35,519 bases of DNA from JALOTE01 sp031422195 (GCA_031422195.1 JANOPZ010000059.1:1-35519); one strand, 5' to 3'. Shown: positions 1-8,641, counted from the stretch's first letter. Program-made: numbers and translations. Notes: generated by a model from the sequence alone, not told the origin.

Positions 1-180
1 GCCCGCCTCCTGAGAGGCCAAAGTTTGCCGTCCCGCCGCCTGAGAGGCCAACGTTTGACGGCCCGCTCCCTGAGCGGCCAACGTTTGACGGCCCGCGCCC
101 TGAGGGGCCAAAGTTTGACGGCCCGCGCCCTGAGCGGCCAAAGTTTGATGGCCCGCGCCCTGAGCGGGCAGGCGCAGATG
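1..180 (+). repeat. 30-bp in-frame tandem repeat, six copies
   Basis: The first 180 bases are six consecutive 30-bp units with the core CCTGAGMGGCCAAMGTTTG; they probably continue upstream of the window. Copies differ at a few positions, and the sixth diverges in its second half. Because 30 is a multiple of three, the array encodes a decapeptide repeat in the tail of the upstream gene. There are no unique spacers, so it is not a CRISPR array. Confidence 0.9.
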
Positions 181-533
181 GCGACCGCAAGCCGCGCTCA
201 TTTGGATTTAAGGCTCAAGGGGATGCACCTCGCGGTGACAAACCTTATGGCGATCGCAAGCCAAGATCGTTTGGGGCTAAACCCAATGAAGCCGGTGAGC
301 GTAAACCCTACACGGGCGAGCGCAAACCGTTTGATCCCGACCGTAAACCATATCAAGGTGACAAGCCGCGCAGCGATAAGCCTTATGGAGATAAACCTTA
401 TAGTGCCAAACCCGCAGGTTCGCGCCCATCAGGCGGACGGCCGTCTTTTGGTGGCAAACTTTCTGGTAGCAGACCGGCGGGCGGGCGACCATCAGGCGGT
501 AGGCCTTCCGGCAATCGCGGGCCCAAATCGTAA
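1..533 (+). CDS. rRNA pseudouridine synthase, C-terminal disordered tail (5' truncated by window)
   Basis: The frame beginning at base 3 is open for 177 codons to a TAA at 531-533. It has no internal start that would make sense, so this is the 3' end of a gene entering from outside the window. The peptide is low complexity, rich in Pro, Arg, Lys, Gly and Asp: six decapeptide repeats of the type P-x-P-E-R-P-K/T-F-D-G, then RKP, DKPY and SGGRP motifs. Such tails are known on RsuA/RluB-type pseudouridine synthases of Rhizobiales, and these genes commonly sit directly before rsmD, as here (3-base gap). The catalytic domain is not in view, so the family assignment rests on tail character and neighbour. 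A competing frame over the same bases gives a long Arg/Leu/Ala-rich open frame, which I regard as a shadow. It might instead be another basic RNA-binding protein. Confidence 0.7.
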   Translation, partial: PPPERPKFAVPPPERPTFDGPLPERPTFDGPRPEGPKFDGPRPERPKFDGPRPERAGADGDRKPRSFGFKAQGDAPRGDKPYGDRKPRSFGAKPNEAGERKPYTGERKPFDPDRKPYQGDKPRSDKPYGDKPYSAKPAGSRPSGGRPSFGGKLSGSRPAGGRPSGGRPSGNRGPKS

Positions 534-536
534 AAG

Positions 537-1100
537 ATGCGAATCGTCGGCGGCAAGTTCAGGGGCAGGGCGCTGGCAACACCGCAAAGCCATGATATCC
601 GGCCAACCACCGACCGTTCGCGCGAATCTCTGTTCAACATCTTGATCAACCAGCTCGGCCATGATTGGTCAGGCGTGCGTGCGCTTGATATGTTCGCCGG
701 TACTGGCGCGTTAGGTTTAGAAGCATTGTCGCGCGGCGCATCTCACGCGCTGTTTGTTGAAACAAGTGTTGAGGGCCGCGGTCTTATCCGCGATAACATT
801 GAAGCTTTTAGCCTGACCGGAATCGCGCGGCTTTTACGCCGTGATGCCACCGACATGGGGCCTGTTGGCACGATGGAGCCGTTTACTTTGGCATTTGCCG
901 ACCCGCCCTATAGCAAAGGCTTGGGTGAAGCGGCCTATGCCAGCGCTGCAACGGGTGGCTGGCTTGCCGATGGTGCGCTATGTGTACTCGAAGAAGCGGT
1001 AGGTTCGGTCTTTAATCTGCCGCAAGGCTTTGCGCTTGAAGATGAACGCCGCTATGGCGACACGTGTTTGCGTTTCATGCGATTTGAAAGATCGAGATAA
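537..1100 (+). CDS. rsmD: 16S rRNA (guanine(966)-N(2))-methyltransferase RsmD
   Basis: This 187-residue protein matches the RsmD family in length and motifs. It opens with MRIVGGKFRGR, followed by RPTTDRSRESLFNIL (about 22-36), the S-adenosylmethionine-binding loop DMFAGTGALG (51-60) and the catalytic DPPY motif (122-125) typical of base N-methyltransferases. The family methylates the N2 of G966 in helix 31 of 16S rRNA during small-subunit assembly, using SAM, in the cytoplasm. The ATG at 537 lies 3 bases after the pseudouridine synthase stop, so the two are probably co-transcribed as an rRNA modification pair. Its stop codon overlaps the next start (TAATG), which suggests translational coupling to the patatin-like gene. 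Confidence 0.95.
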   Translation: MRIVGGKFRGRALATPQSHDIRPTTDRSRESLFNILINQLGHDWSGVRALDMFAGTGALGLEALSRGASHALFVETSVEGRGLIRDNIEAFSLTGIARLLRRDATDMGPVGTMEPFTLAFADPPYSKGLGEAAYASAATGGWLADGALCVLEEAVGSVFNLPQGFALEDERRYGDTCLRFMRFERSR

Positions 1101-1972
1101 TGGCCAACCCCAAGATAGTTTCTCTTAAAAACAATAGCACGCCAACGCTCGCTTTGGCTCTAGGTGGCGGCGGCGCACGCGGGCTTGCCCATATTCATGC
1201 GTTGATTGCGCTGGATGAAATGGGCATTAAACCGGTTGCCATATCGGGCACATCCATTGGCGCTATTATTGGTGTTGGCTATGCCGCCGGAATGCCCGCT
1301 TCAGACATTTCTGATTTCATGTTGAAATCGATAGGCAACCGGACAGAGCTGATGGCGAGGCTGTGGCGTTTGCGTCCAAAAGGTCTTGGCGGCGTGCAAA
1401 TCAGGTTTAACGGCCCGGGCCGTGTGGATTTAGAATCGGTGCTCAAAGTTTTTTTGCCTGAAAAATTGCCGGATAAATTTGAAGATCTGCAAATACCCTT
1501 GACGGTCATTGCAACCGATTATTATGCGCAACAACAGGCGATATTTACATCTGGTCCGCTCCTTCCTGCCCTTGCGGGTTCAGCAGCAATTCCGGCCTTG
1601 TTTCGCCCAATTATACACCATCAACGGGTGCTAATTGACGGCGGCATAACAAATCCGGTCCCTTTTGATGTTCTGAAGGGTAAAGCAGACATAACGCTGG
1701 CAATTGATGTGGTTGGCGGCCCGTCTGGCCCCGCAAACCGCTTACCAACGCCCGTTGATGCTTTGTTTGGGGCCAGTCAATTGATGATGCGGTCCATTAT
1801 TTCAGAAAAACTGCGTGCAGGTGCGCCTGATATTTTTCTTCGCCCGAAAGTCGACAGCTGGCGTGTCATGGATTTCTTGAAGATAAAGGAAATTCTACAT
1901 CAAACCGAGAGCTTTCGCGAAGACGTTAAATACGCCGTTGACGCAGCGATCAACAAGCACATTAAAAACTGA
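1100..1972 (+). CDS. patatin-like phospholipase family protein (RssA/YchK type)
   Basis: A 290-residue patatin-domain hydrolase. It has the glycine-rich oxyanion-hole loop GGGARG (23-28), the nucleophile elbow G-T-S-I-G with Ser52, and the D-G-G motif with Asp180, which together form the family's Ser-Asp catalytic dyad. Patatin-like proteins hydrolyse acyl ester bonds of phospholipids or lysophospholipids. The closest well-known group by size and architecture is bacterial RssA/YchK, whose substrate is unknown. I see no signal peptide; the N-terminus is polar and Lys/Asn-rich, so the protein is probably cytoplasmic. The start overlaps the rsmD stop by one base. It is convergent with the MATE gene: the two stop codons abut at 1972/1973 with no intergenic space. 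Confidence 0.9.
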   Translation: MANPKIVSLKNNSTPTLALALGGGGARGLAHIHALIALDEMGIKPVAISGTSIGAIIGVGYAAGMPASDISDFMLKSIGNRTELMARLWRLRPKGLGGVQIRFNGPGRVDLESVLKVFLPEKLPDKFEDLQIPLTVIATDYYAQQQAIFTSGPLLPALAGSAAIPALFRPIIHHQRVLIDGGITNPVPFDVLKGKADITLAIDVVGGPSGPANRLPTPVDALFGASQLMMRSIISEKLRAGAPDIFLRPKVDSWRVMDFLKIKEILHQTESFREDVKYAVDAAINKHIKN

Positions 1973-3418
1973 TTAAAGGGCGCCCTTGGCCGAAGTGAAG
2001 GGCGAATGTGCACCCGACGGCGGTTCCGGCAAAACGTCCTTGGCGCCGCTATCACCGTTACGCTCAATCGCGGCAATAACGCGGAAGCACATAATAATGG
2101 CTGCAATGCCGAAAATAACTGAGCCAAGCCCCCATCCGGCCATAATGCCAATCGCGCCATAATATTTTGCGCCGACCCACACAAACGGGAATGTGCCGAG
2201 CGTTGCGCGGCCCCAATTGAAAACCGTCGAAAGTGTTGGGTGACCAAGATTGTTAAACGCAGCATTGGCCACAAACAATGCGCCGTTAAACAAAAAGCTG
2301 CCCGCTACAAACAGGCAAAAGAAACGGACCAGTTCACCGGTTAGCCCGGTTGCGCCAAAAAGAACGGCAATTTGGTAGCTGAAAAGTGCGATTAAAGCCC
2401 AAGCAATCAGCGTGTAAACCGCAGTAAATATCAGAGCGTCACGCATCGTTTCATAGAGCCGGTGATACAGTTTGGCACCGTAATTTTGGCCTAAAATCGG
2501 CCCGACAGAACCTGATAGTGCGAAAATAACACCAAAAACAACTGGCACCAGTCGCCCGATGATGGCCCAGCCAGCAACTGCATCATCACCGAATTTTGCC
2601 ATTTCTATTGTAACATAAGCATTGCCAATAGGCGTCGCGAGCTGTGTGACGATTGCCGGAATCCCGATTGCAAAAAATGGTTTTGCCATGTTGCGAATGC
2701 TTGTCATCCCGTCAAATTTGACCAGACGATGAATGAACCATGCTCCATAAAGCCCAACCACCAAAATAGCGGCGCGTGAAACTATGGTTGTGATTGCAGC
2801 GCCTTGCAATTCAAGCCCGAGGCCGAAAATCAAAATGGGGTCAAGAATGGCAGCGATGATGGCCCCAATGAGTGTGATCATCATAGCGCGCCGTGCATCG
2901 CCAACACCGCGCAAAATGCCAGACGCGCCCATGCCAATTGCGATGAGCGGCGAAGACGGCATCACCCATTGCATATAATGCACCGTCAAATCATGCGTGC
3001 GGCCAGTGGCACCTAAAAAGCTGACAATAGGAGATAAAAACGGCAGTACCGCAAGTGTAACCGCCGTCACAATCAGGCCGGATAGAACCAAAGCGCCACC
3101 ACCCGCTTTTGCCGCAGCCTCACGGTCGCCTCGCCCCAAAGCGCGGGAGACCAGAGCACTTGTGCCAATTGTCAGCCCAATTGCCACTGACGTTGTGAAA
3201 AACAAAATTGTGCTGGCAAAGCCGATGGAGGCTGAAAGCTCTTCTTTGCCGAGCATAGAGATATAAAGAAGGTTCAGCGCATCAACAAAAAACACCGCGA
3301 TGAGGCCAATCGAGCCCGTCGTGGTCATCGACACGACATGGCGCATTGTCGAGCCGGTCACAAATTTGGCTTTAGTATCGATCGGTGCGCCGATTGTTGC
3401 GTCGATGGGCCTGTTCAT
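1973..3418 (-). CDS. MATE family efflux transporter
   Basis: A 481-residue, strongly hydrophobic protein with about twelve membrane segments arranged as two related halves, as expected for the MATE (DinF/NorM) superfamily. Features include an N-terminal polar stretch followed by TGSTMRHVVSMTTTGSIGL, SALVSRALGRGDREAA on the first cytoplasmic loop, and GASGILRGVGDARRA, typical of the 'G..LRG.GD.R.A' signature. MATE proteins export cationic organic compounds or drugs in exchange for Na+ or H+ across the inner membrane. The ATG overlaps the stop of the upstream antiporter gene in an ATGA arrangement (3415-3418), so the two genes probably form a translationally coupled operon. The substrate cannot be read from the sequence. 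Confidence 0.92.
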   Translation of the reverse strand: MNRPIDATIGAPIDTKAKFVTGSTMRHVVSMTTTGSIGLIAVFFVDALNLLYISMLGKEELSASIGFASTILFFTTSVAIGLTIGTSALVSRALGRGDREAAAKAGGGALVLSGLIVTAVTLAVLPFLSPIVSFLGATGRTHDLTVHYMQWVMPSSPLIAIGMGASGILRGVGDARRAMMITLIGAIIAAILDPILIFGLGLELQGAAITTIVSRAAILVVGLYGAWFIHRLVKFDGMTSIRNMAKPFFAIGIPAIVTQLATPIGNAYVTIEMAKFGDDAVAGWAIIGRLVPVVFGVIFALSGSVGPILGQNYGAKLYHRLYETMRDALIFTAVYTLIAWALIALFSYQIAVLFGATGLTGELVRFFCLFVAGSFLFNGALFVANAAFNNLGHPTLSTVFNWGRATLGTFPFVWVGAKYYGAIGIMAGWGLGSVIFGIAAIIMCFRVIAAIERNGDSGAKDVLPEPPSGAHSPFTSAKGAL

Positions 3419-5238
3419 TCTGCAGCTTCAATTCTGCTCACATCATTGGCGGCTTTGTCGATGCGTTTGCCTTCTTTTACAGGCGCAATCAAAGGCTCTG
3501 GCGTCACGGGTTTAGTATGCATTTTATCGCGGCCAGAATAAATGTCGCCTGTCATCTGTGCCTCAAGCCGCTCTTCATCGCGTTTGCGCACATCTTGAAT
3601 TACAGCATGGGCCACATCTTCAGAATGTCCCAGTTCTTGCAGCGCATGTTTGCCAAATTCCAAAGCAGATTCGAGCGTTTCACGGATTTCAAAATCTACG
3701 TCGCGCTTGCGCAACGAAATTGTATGCGTGCGGTCATAAGAGCGTACAAACAGTTTCACGTTCGGAAATTCAGATTTTATCAGATCAACAATACGGTCTG
3801 TTGCCTCCCGGTTATGGGTGCAAACGGCAACAATCTTAGCGCGCTCAATTCCAGCGGATTTGAGCACATCAAGCCTGCCGCCATCGCCAAAATAAATGCG
3901 AAAGCCAAATTTACCGGCCTGCCTGATCCGTTCCGCTGATGTGTCAATGATCGTGGCTTGGTTGCCGCTGGATAGCAGAACCTGTGAAATAATTTGCCCG
4001 AAACGGGAAAAACCAATCATCAAAACATCAGAGCCCGCGCCCTCAAAATCCTCGTCTATTTGTTCTGCAACCGGCTGGCTGACAAAAAATCGAACCATCG
4101 CCACTGTCAGCGGCGTCAGCGCCATCGTCAGCGTGACAATTGCAACAAGCATAGAAGAAACTTCTTGGCTAAACAAACCGGCTGTTACAGCCACGGAAAA
4201 CAACACAAAGGCAAATTCGCCGCCTTGTGGCAGTAAGAGCGCCAAGCGGGTCGCATCTGAATGGCTGGAACCAAACCCGCGCGATACACCGTAAATCATT
4301 GCTCCCTTAATGAGGATGACCGCTAAAACTGAGATCAAAATGACCAGCCAGTTCTGAGCCACCACGGTCAAATCAAGTGAAAGGCCAACGGCTACAAAAA
4401 ATAAACCCAGTAAAATACCACGAAATGGCTCAATATCGGCTTCGAGTTCATGGCGATAAGACGATTCAGCCAAAAGTACGCCCGCCAGAAACGCCCCCAT
4501 CGCCATTGAAAGCCCGGCATATTGCATCGCCAAACCTGAACCGAGCACAATTAAAAGTGCCGCGGCGATCATCGCTTCTTTGGCGCCGGTGTTGGCAATG
4601 ATGCGAAATAGGGGATTGAGGAGATAACGCCCCGCAGCAATTAAAGCGGCAACCGCCAGCAGCGCAATCCCGATTGTGAGCATCGGGTGTTGGTTGCTTT
4701 GCGCTGTTTGTGGTGACAAAAGGGGGATCAATGCCAACAAAGGCACAATGGCCAAATCTTGAAACAGCAAAATTGAAAACGCACGCCGCCCATATGGCGA
4801 ATTGATTTCATGGCGTGATTCCAAAAGCTGCATCGCAAACGCTGTGGACGATAAAGCCAGGCCAAAACCAATAATCATGGCCGCCTGCCAGCCCAGTCCG
4901 GCAAATGCCATCGCTGCACCCATCAGCCCAAAGCCGCACGTTAAAACCTGAGCCAAGCCAAGGCCAAAAATATCGCGCCTTAAAGCCCAAAGACGACTTG
5001 GTTTTAATTCCAAGCCAATAATAAACAGCAGCATCACCACGCCAAGTTCTGCAACATGCAAAATCTCTTCGCCGCGACCGATAAGGCCAAGAACCGGCCC
5101 GACAATAATGCCTGCAGCCAGATAGCCAAGCACTGTACCAAGTCCAATACGCTTAAAGATTGGCGCTGCAACGACCGCAGCCCCTAAGATCACCAGCGCT
5201 TGCGCAAATAGGTTTGGCCCGGATTCTGCTATTGCCAT
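3415..5238 (-). CDS. monovalent cation:proton antiporter-2 (Kef-type), with C-terminal RCK/TrkA-N domain
   Basis: An integral-membrane antiporter of the CPA2/KefB-KefC class. About 380 hydrophobic residues form the Na+/H+ exchanger domain, with IGLELKPSRLW, a LFQDLAIVPLL motif and MGAFLAGVLLAESSYRHE all recognisable. This is followed by a Rossmann-type TrkA-N/RCK domain beginning DVLMIGFSRFGQ and a charged tail of about 80 residues. The family moves K+ or Na+ against H+ across the inner membrane and is gated by nucleotide or thiol ligands on the RCK domain. I place the start at ATG 5238 (MAIAESGP, about 607 residues), not at the in-frame 5493. The longer form would add 85 non-family residues and run across the start of the divergent pmbA gene. 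No strong ribosome-binding site is visible for either choice. It precedes the MATE gene in an operon. Confidence 0.9.
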   Translation of the reverse strand: MAIAESGPNLFAQALVILGAAVVAAPIFKRIGLGTVLGYLAAGIIVGPVLGLIGRGEEILHVAELGVVMLLFIIGLELKPSRLWALRRDIFGLGLAQVLTCGFGLMGAAMAFAGLGWQAAMIIGFGLALSSTAFAMQLLESRHEINSPYGRRAFSILLFQDLAIVPLLALIPLLSPQTAQSNQHPMLTIGIALLAVAALIAAGRYLLNPLFRIIANTGAKEAMIAAALLIVLGSGLAMQYAGLSMAMGAFLAGVLLAESSYRHELEADIEPFRGILLGLFFVAVGLSLDLTVVAQNWLVILISVLAVILIKGAMIYGVSRGFGSSHSDATRLALLLPQGGEFAFVLFSVAVTAGLFSQEVSSMLVAIVTLTMALTPLTVAMVRFFVSQPVAEQIDEDFEGAGSDVLMIGFSRFGQIISQVLLSSGNQATIIDTSAERIRQAGKFGFRIYFGDGGRLDVLKSAGIERAKIVAVCTHNREATDRIVDLIKSEFPNVKLFVRSYDRTHTISLRKRDVDFEIRETLESALEFGKHALQELGHSEDVAHAVIQDVRKRDEERLEAQMTGDIYSGRDKMHTKPVTPEPLIAPVKEGKRIDKAANDVSRIEAAE

Positions 5239-5266
5239 GGGTTCAGCTTTCAAAGGATTAAGGCTT

Positions 5267-5291
5267 GCGCTATTGCAGTCGGCAATAGTGC
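5267..5291. promoter_or_regulatory. inverted repeat between kef-type and pmbA genes
   Basis: The arms GCGCTATTGC and GCAATAGTGC flank a five-base AGTCG loop. Nine of ten positions are Watson-Crick and one is G:T in the plus-strand sense. It lies in the divergent gap, about 30 bases upstream of the preferred antiporter start. It could be an operator shared by the two divergent genes or a hairpin in the antiporter 5' leader. No T-run follows, so it is not an obvious terminator. Confidence 0.4.
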
Positions 5292-5414
5292 GCCATAGAT
5301 CAGTCAAGGAATCAGTCTCGCGCTTCCTGGCTGAACAATCAATCATTGAGCCGATGTTTTTGGTGGTATTTCCATTTTGAAACTTCGCCACTCTAACTTT
5401 TGCAAAGGCTTCCC

Positions 5415-6764
5415 ATGACGAACGATGTTGCCACCCAGCAATTGTTGAAAGCCGCTGAAAATCTGGTGTTTGAAGCCAAACGTGCAGGCGCAACGGCAGC
5501 TGATGCTGTTGCGGGCCAATCTATTTCTGTTGGTGTCTCTGTGCGCAATGGTGTGGTTGAAGACAGCGAAAATGCAGAAAGCAGCTCAATTGCGTTCCGC
5601 GTATTCGTTGGCAACCGTGTGGCGTCTGTTTCAGCGGATGCAACAGCCAACCCGCAAGCATTGGCGGAACGGGCCGTCGCGATGGCAAAAGCCTCGCCTG
5701 AAGATGTGTCGCAAGGCTTGGCCGATGCAGACGTCTTGGCACAGGATATTATCGATCTTGATTTATTTGATGCCACTTTACCGGGCGCAGACCGTTTTCG
5801 CGAGATGGCCCTTGAATGTGAAGCTGCTGCACTTGGCGTAAAAGGCGTTACCAATAGTGGCGGAGCATCTGCCGGTTATGGTTCAAGCGGAGCAGTTCTG
5901 GTCACTTCACATGGCTTTTCCGGCGCGTATAAGCGCTCAGGGTTTTCGATTTCTGCCAGCGCAATTGCCGGCGAAGGCACGCTTATGGAACGTGATTATG
6001 ATTATTCATCGCGTATTTATTTCAATGATTTGGCTGACAGTACCGGAATTGGCAAAAATGCCGGCATGCGCGCCGTGCGGCGCTTGAATCCAGGCAAACT
6101 TGAAACCGGTTTGAAAACCATTGTGCTTGATCCACGTGTTGCCCGATCAATTGCTGGCCATCTTTCAGGCGCTATAAATGGCATTTCTGTTGCGCGTAAA
6201 ACCAGCTTTCTGCGTGATCAAATGGGCCAGCAAATTTTGCCAAAGGGTTTTCATGTCACCGATAACCCGCTGGTCAAACGCCGTGGCGCTTCACGCCCGT
6301 TTGATGGCGAAGGCGTGCGCGGCCAGCCATTGGATATTGTGATTGATGGCGTTTTGCAGTGCTGGCTTTTGTCATCTTCGGCTGCACGTGAACTTGGCCT
6401 TCGAACCAACGGTCGTGGCTCACGCGGCGGTTCAGGCGTTGGGCCATCTTCTACTAATTTTGCATTTGAGCCGGGCAATGTCTCCCCAGAAGACTTGATT
6501 AAGTCTGTTGGTAACGGCGTTTATATCACCGAGCTGTTCGGGCAGGGCGTCAATATGATCACCGGCCAATACAGCCGTGGTGCCAGCGGGTTTTTAATTG
6601 AAAACGGCGAAATTACCGGGCCGGTGTCCGAATTTACGGTTGCCTCAGATTTGCCGTCGATGTTTAGTCGATTGACACTTGCAAATGACGTTGATCGCAA
6701 TTTCTCAACGGCCGCTCCGACCTTGGCAATTGAAGGCATGATGGTGGCAGGAACGTCCGCATGA
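5415..6764 (+). CDS. pmbA: TldD/PmbA family protein (PmbA-type)
   Basis: A 449-residue protein of the TldD/PmbA family, close to the usual PmbA length. Recognisable features are the N-terminal AKRAGATAADAVAG stretch, GVVEDSENAESSSIAFRVF, and the C-terminal VTDNPL...GVLQCWLLSSSAAREL and NGRGSRGGSG segments. PmbA (TldE) pairs with TldD to form a zinc protease that trims unfolded peptides such as microcin B17 precursors. The metal-binding HExxxH motif is on TldD, and I find none here, which fits the PmbA type. The ATG at 5415 is chosen over a TTG at 5400 because AAAGG lies 6 bases before it. It heads the lipid A block and overlaps the next gene by ATGA. Confidence 0.92.
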   Translation: MTNDVATQQLLKAAENLVFEAKRAGATAADAVAGQSISVGVSVRNGVVEDSENAESSSIAFRVFVGNRVASVSADATANPQALAERAVAMAKASPEDVSQGLADADVLAQDIIDLDLFDATLPGADRFREMALECEAAALGVKGVTNSGGASAGYGSSGAVLVTSHGFSGAYKRSGFSISASAIAGEGTLMERDYDYSSRIYFNDLADSTGIGKNAGMRAVRRLNPGKLETGLKTIVLDPRVARSIAGHLSGAINGISVARKTSFLRDQMGQQILPKGFHVTDNPLVKRRGASRPFDGEGVRGQPLDIVIDGVLQCWLLSSSAARELGLRTNGRGSRGGSGVGPSSTNFAFEPGNVSPEDLIKSVGNGVYITELFGQGVNMITGQYSRGASGFLIENGEITGPVSEFTVASDLPSMFSRLTLANDVDRNFSTAAPTLAIEGMMVAGTSA

Positions 6765-7561
6765 GTTCTTCGGGTTACACCAACCAAGACGATCTGGCCC
6801 TAGTTTTTGAAGCGGCAAAACACGCTTCATCCATTGCAATGAGCTATTTCCGCCGCGCACCGGACGTGACAATTAAAGGTGATGCGTCACCGGTCACCGA
6901 AGCTGATTTGGCCATCGACATTTATCTTCACGACTTTTTACGCAGCGCACGGCCAAACTATGGTTGGCTTTCTGAAGAGCGCGAAGATGATGGTTCGCGC
7001 CACAAATCTTCCCGCAATTTTGTCGTTGACCCTATTGATGGCACCCGCGCGTTCATTGCTGAAACGTCTGAATGGTGCATCAGTATTGGCTTAGTGGAAG
7101 CTGGAAGGCCCGTTGTTGGGGTGTTGTTTTGCCCGGTAAACAATAGTGTTTATCATGCAGTTAAAGGGCAGGGCAGTTTTTTTAACGATGTTCGGCTCCA
7201 GATTGGGCTGGAACAAAACGTGGAATTTCGTATCGCAGGACCCAAACCTTTGATTCGCGCCATGCAAGAGCAAAACGAAGTTGCAATCAAATCAATGCCT
7301 TATGTGCCGTCATTGGCTTTAAGGCTGGCCATGGTGGCCGATGGTCAGCTTGATGCAACAGTGGTGAAACCGAAATCAGCGCTTTGGGATATTGCGGCCG
7401 CCGACATTATTATGAGTGAAGCAGGTTGCAGCTTGGTCAATTTACAGGGTGCGCCGGTTGATTACGCAGCTGCCTCGCCAAAGCTGAGCACCTTGCTCGC
7501 AGCGTCTAACGCAAAGATCGATCCAATCTTGGCGGTTGTCCGCACCCTTTCGATAGTTTAG
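6761..7561 (+). CDS. cysQ: inositol monophosphatase family protein, CysQ-like 3'(2'),5'-bisphosphate nucleotidase
   Basis: A 266-residue member of the Mg2+/Li+-sensitive phosphatase superfamily. The metal ligands are visible: a Glu-rich WLSEERED segment (69-76), D90-P-I-D-G-T94, and W209-D210-I-A-A-A-D towards the C-terminus. The family dephosphorylates myo-inositol phosphate, fructose bisphosphate or 3'-phosphoadenosine 5'-phosphate (PAP). CysQ is the usual assignment for this gene at this position in Rhizobiales, where it recycles PAP from sulfate activation or sulfotransfer. The exact substrate is inferred from context. The start overlaps the pmbA stop (ATGA at 6761-6764), so translation is probably coupled. 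Confidence 0.85.
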   Translation: MSSSGYTNQDDLALVFEAAKHASSIAMSYFRRAPDVTIKGDASPVTEADLAIDIYLHDFLRSARPNYGWLSEEREDDGSRHKSSRNFVVDPIDGTRAFIAETSEWCISIGLVEAGRPVVGVLFCPVNNSVYHAVKGQGSFFNDVRLQIGLEQNVEFRIAGPKPLIRAMQEQNEVAIKSMPYVPSLALRLAMVADGQLDATVVKPKSALWDIAAADIIMSEAGCSLVNLQGAPVDYAAASPKLSTLLAASNAKIDPILAVVRTLSIV

Positions 7562-7591
7562 TGACACGGCAACTTTGTTTTGGGGTCAATC

Positions 7592-7837
7592 ATGGCAAAT
7601 CAAGAAGAGCAAAAACAGCTGCTGCATCTCGTGTTTGGCGGCGAGTTGAAATCGCTTGGCACAACTGAATTTCGCGATTTAAGCAAAATGGATTTTGTGG
7701 GCATGTATCCTGATTTTGCTTCAGCCCGCGATGCTTGGAAATCTAAAGCTCAGCAAAGCGTTGATAATGCGCATATGCGCTATTTTGTTGTACATTTACA
7801 TCGTTTGCTTGACCCTGAAACCGGCGACCAGCTTTGA
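7592..7837 (+). CDS. DUF4170 domain-containing protein
   Basis: A small protein of 81 residues. The stretch GGELKSLGTTEFRDLSKMDF, then VGMYPDF and YFVVHLHRLLDP, fits the DUF4170 family, which is confined largely to alphaproteobacteria and conserved between the CysQ-like phosphatase and the DUF374/waaA genes. Its function is unknown. I start it at ATG 7592 because a GGGG ribosome-binding site (7582-7585) lies 6 bases upstream; a TTG at 7580 is also in frame. It has no membrane segment or signal peptide and is likely a cytoplasmic accessory of the lipopolysaccharide block. Confidence 0.88.
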   Translation: MANQEEQKQLLHLVFGGELKSLGTTEFRDLSKMDFVGMYPDFASARDAWKSKAQQSVDNAHMRYFVVHLHRLLDPETGDQL

Positions 7838-7846
7838 CCCGTTTGA

Positions 7847-8641
7847 ATGAACTTGGCTTGTTCCGTTTTTATGTGCGCAATGAGTGATATTTCTGTGGCA
7901 AACGAAGATCAAAAAAAACCAGCATTTGGTTCGCGCGCTTGGCGCAAAAGCCTGCAACGTAATGAATTTCTCTTGAGATTTGCGAGTGCGGCGCTTTATC
8001 AATTCATGCGTTTTACCCACATCACACAGCGTTTTTCTGAGCTGGCGTCTCCATACCCCCAGCTCATTGAACCTCATGCGCCGGTGATTGTTGCTCTTTG
8101 GCATGGCCAGCATTTTTTGGTGCCGTTTATGTGGCCGAAAGATGTGGCAATTAATGCGCTGATTTCAAAGAGTGCCGACGCTGAGATTAATGCGCGCATA
8201 CTTGTGCGAATGGGGGTTGGCACCATCCGCGGTTCCGGTGGGCGTGCCGCCAAACAGAAACTGGATCGCGGTGGCGCAAAAGCGTTGCTGGAATTACGCC
8301 GGTCATTGGCTGAAGGTCGCAGCGTTGTTTTCATTGCAGATATATCCCACAGACAGCGGCGCTGCGCCGGAGAAGGCATTGTGACTTTGGCGCGCATATC
8401 AGGGCGTCCAATTATTCCGGTCGCCTATGCCACGTCCAAATTTTATGTTTTTGAAAAAAGCTGGGATAAAGCAACTCTTAATTTGCCTTTTGGAAAGCGT
8501 GGCTTTGCCGTTGGGGCACCAATTTACGTTGGCAAAGAAGACAGTATTGAGGAAAAACAATTGGAAGTGACAAACGGTTTGAACGCCGTCACGCACCGCG
8601 CAGCTATTGACGCCGGTATAAATGGTATTTCTGCAAATTGA
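7847..8641 (+). CDS. lysophospholipid acyltransferase family protein (DUF374)
   Basis: A protein of up to 264 residues resembling the DUF374 acyltransferases encoded beside waaA in alphaproteobacteria. VIVALWHGQHFLVPFMW corresponds to the acyltransferase histidine region. GSGGRAAKQKLDRGGAKALLE and GEGIVTLARISGRPIIPVAYA match the later conserved blocks. The segment usually reading T-P-D-G-P-R-G-P is here ADISHRQRR, keeping only the Asp, a notable divergence. The family probably transfers an acyl chain during lipid A or phospholipid assembly at the inner membrane. ATG 7847 is reported, but ATG 7880 (MSDISVAN) is a credible alternative; neither has a clear ribosome-binding site. The stop overlaps the TTG start of waaA. 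Confidence 0.85.
   Translation: MNLACSVFMCAMSDISVANEDQKKPAFGSRAWRKSLQRNEFLLRFASAALYQFMRFTHITQRFSELASPYPQLIEPHAPVIVALWHGQHFLVPFMWPKDVAINALISKSADAEINARILVRMGVGTIRGSGGRAAKQKLDRGGAKALLELRRSLAEGRSVVFIADISHRQRRCAGEGIVTLARISGRPIIPVAYATSKFYVFEKSWDKATLNLPFGKRGFAVGAPIYVGKEDSIEEKQLEVTNGLNAVTHRAAIDAGINGISAN

Noticed and set aside
1..180. Regular 30-bp repeats suggestive of a CRISPR array
   Set aside because: The units are contiguous with no unique spacers, are in frame, and encode a decapeptide repeat in an open reading frame ending just before rsmD.
25..645. 206-codon open frame rich in Arg, Leu and Ala over the 5' end
   Set aside because: It overlaps the pseudouridine synthase tail and the start of rsmD in another frame and has no family character; the repeat keeps it open by chance.
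5239..5493. N-terminal extension of the Kef-type antiporter
   Set aside because: It would overlap the start of the divergent pmbA gene and has no similarity to the family; the ATG at 5238 gives the usual length.
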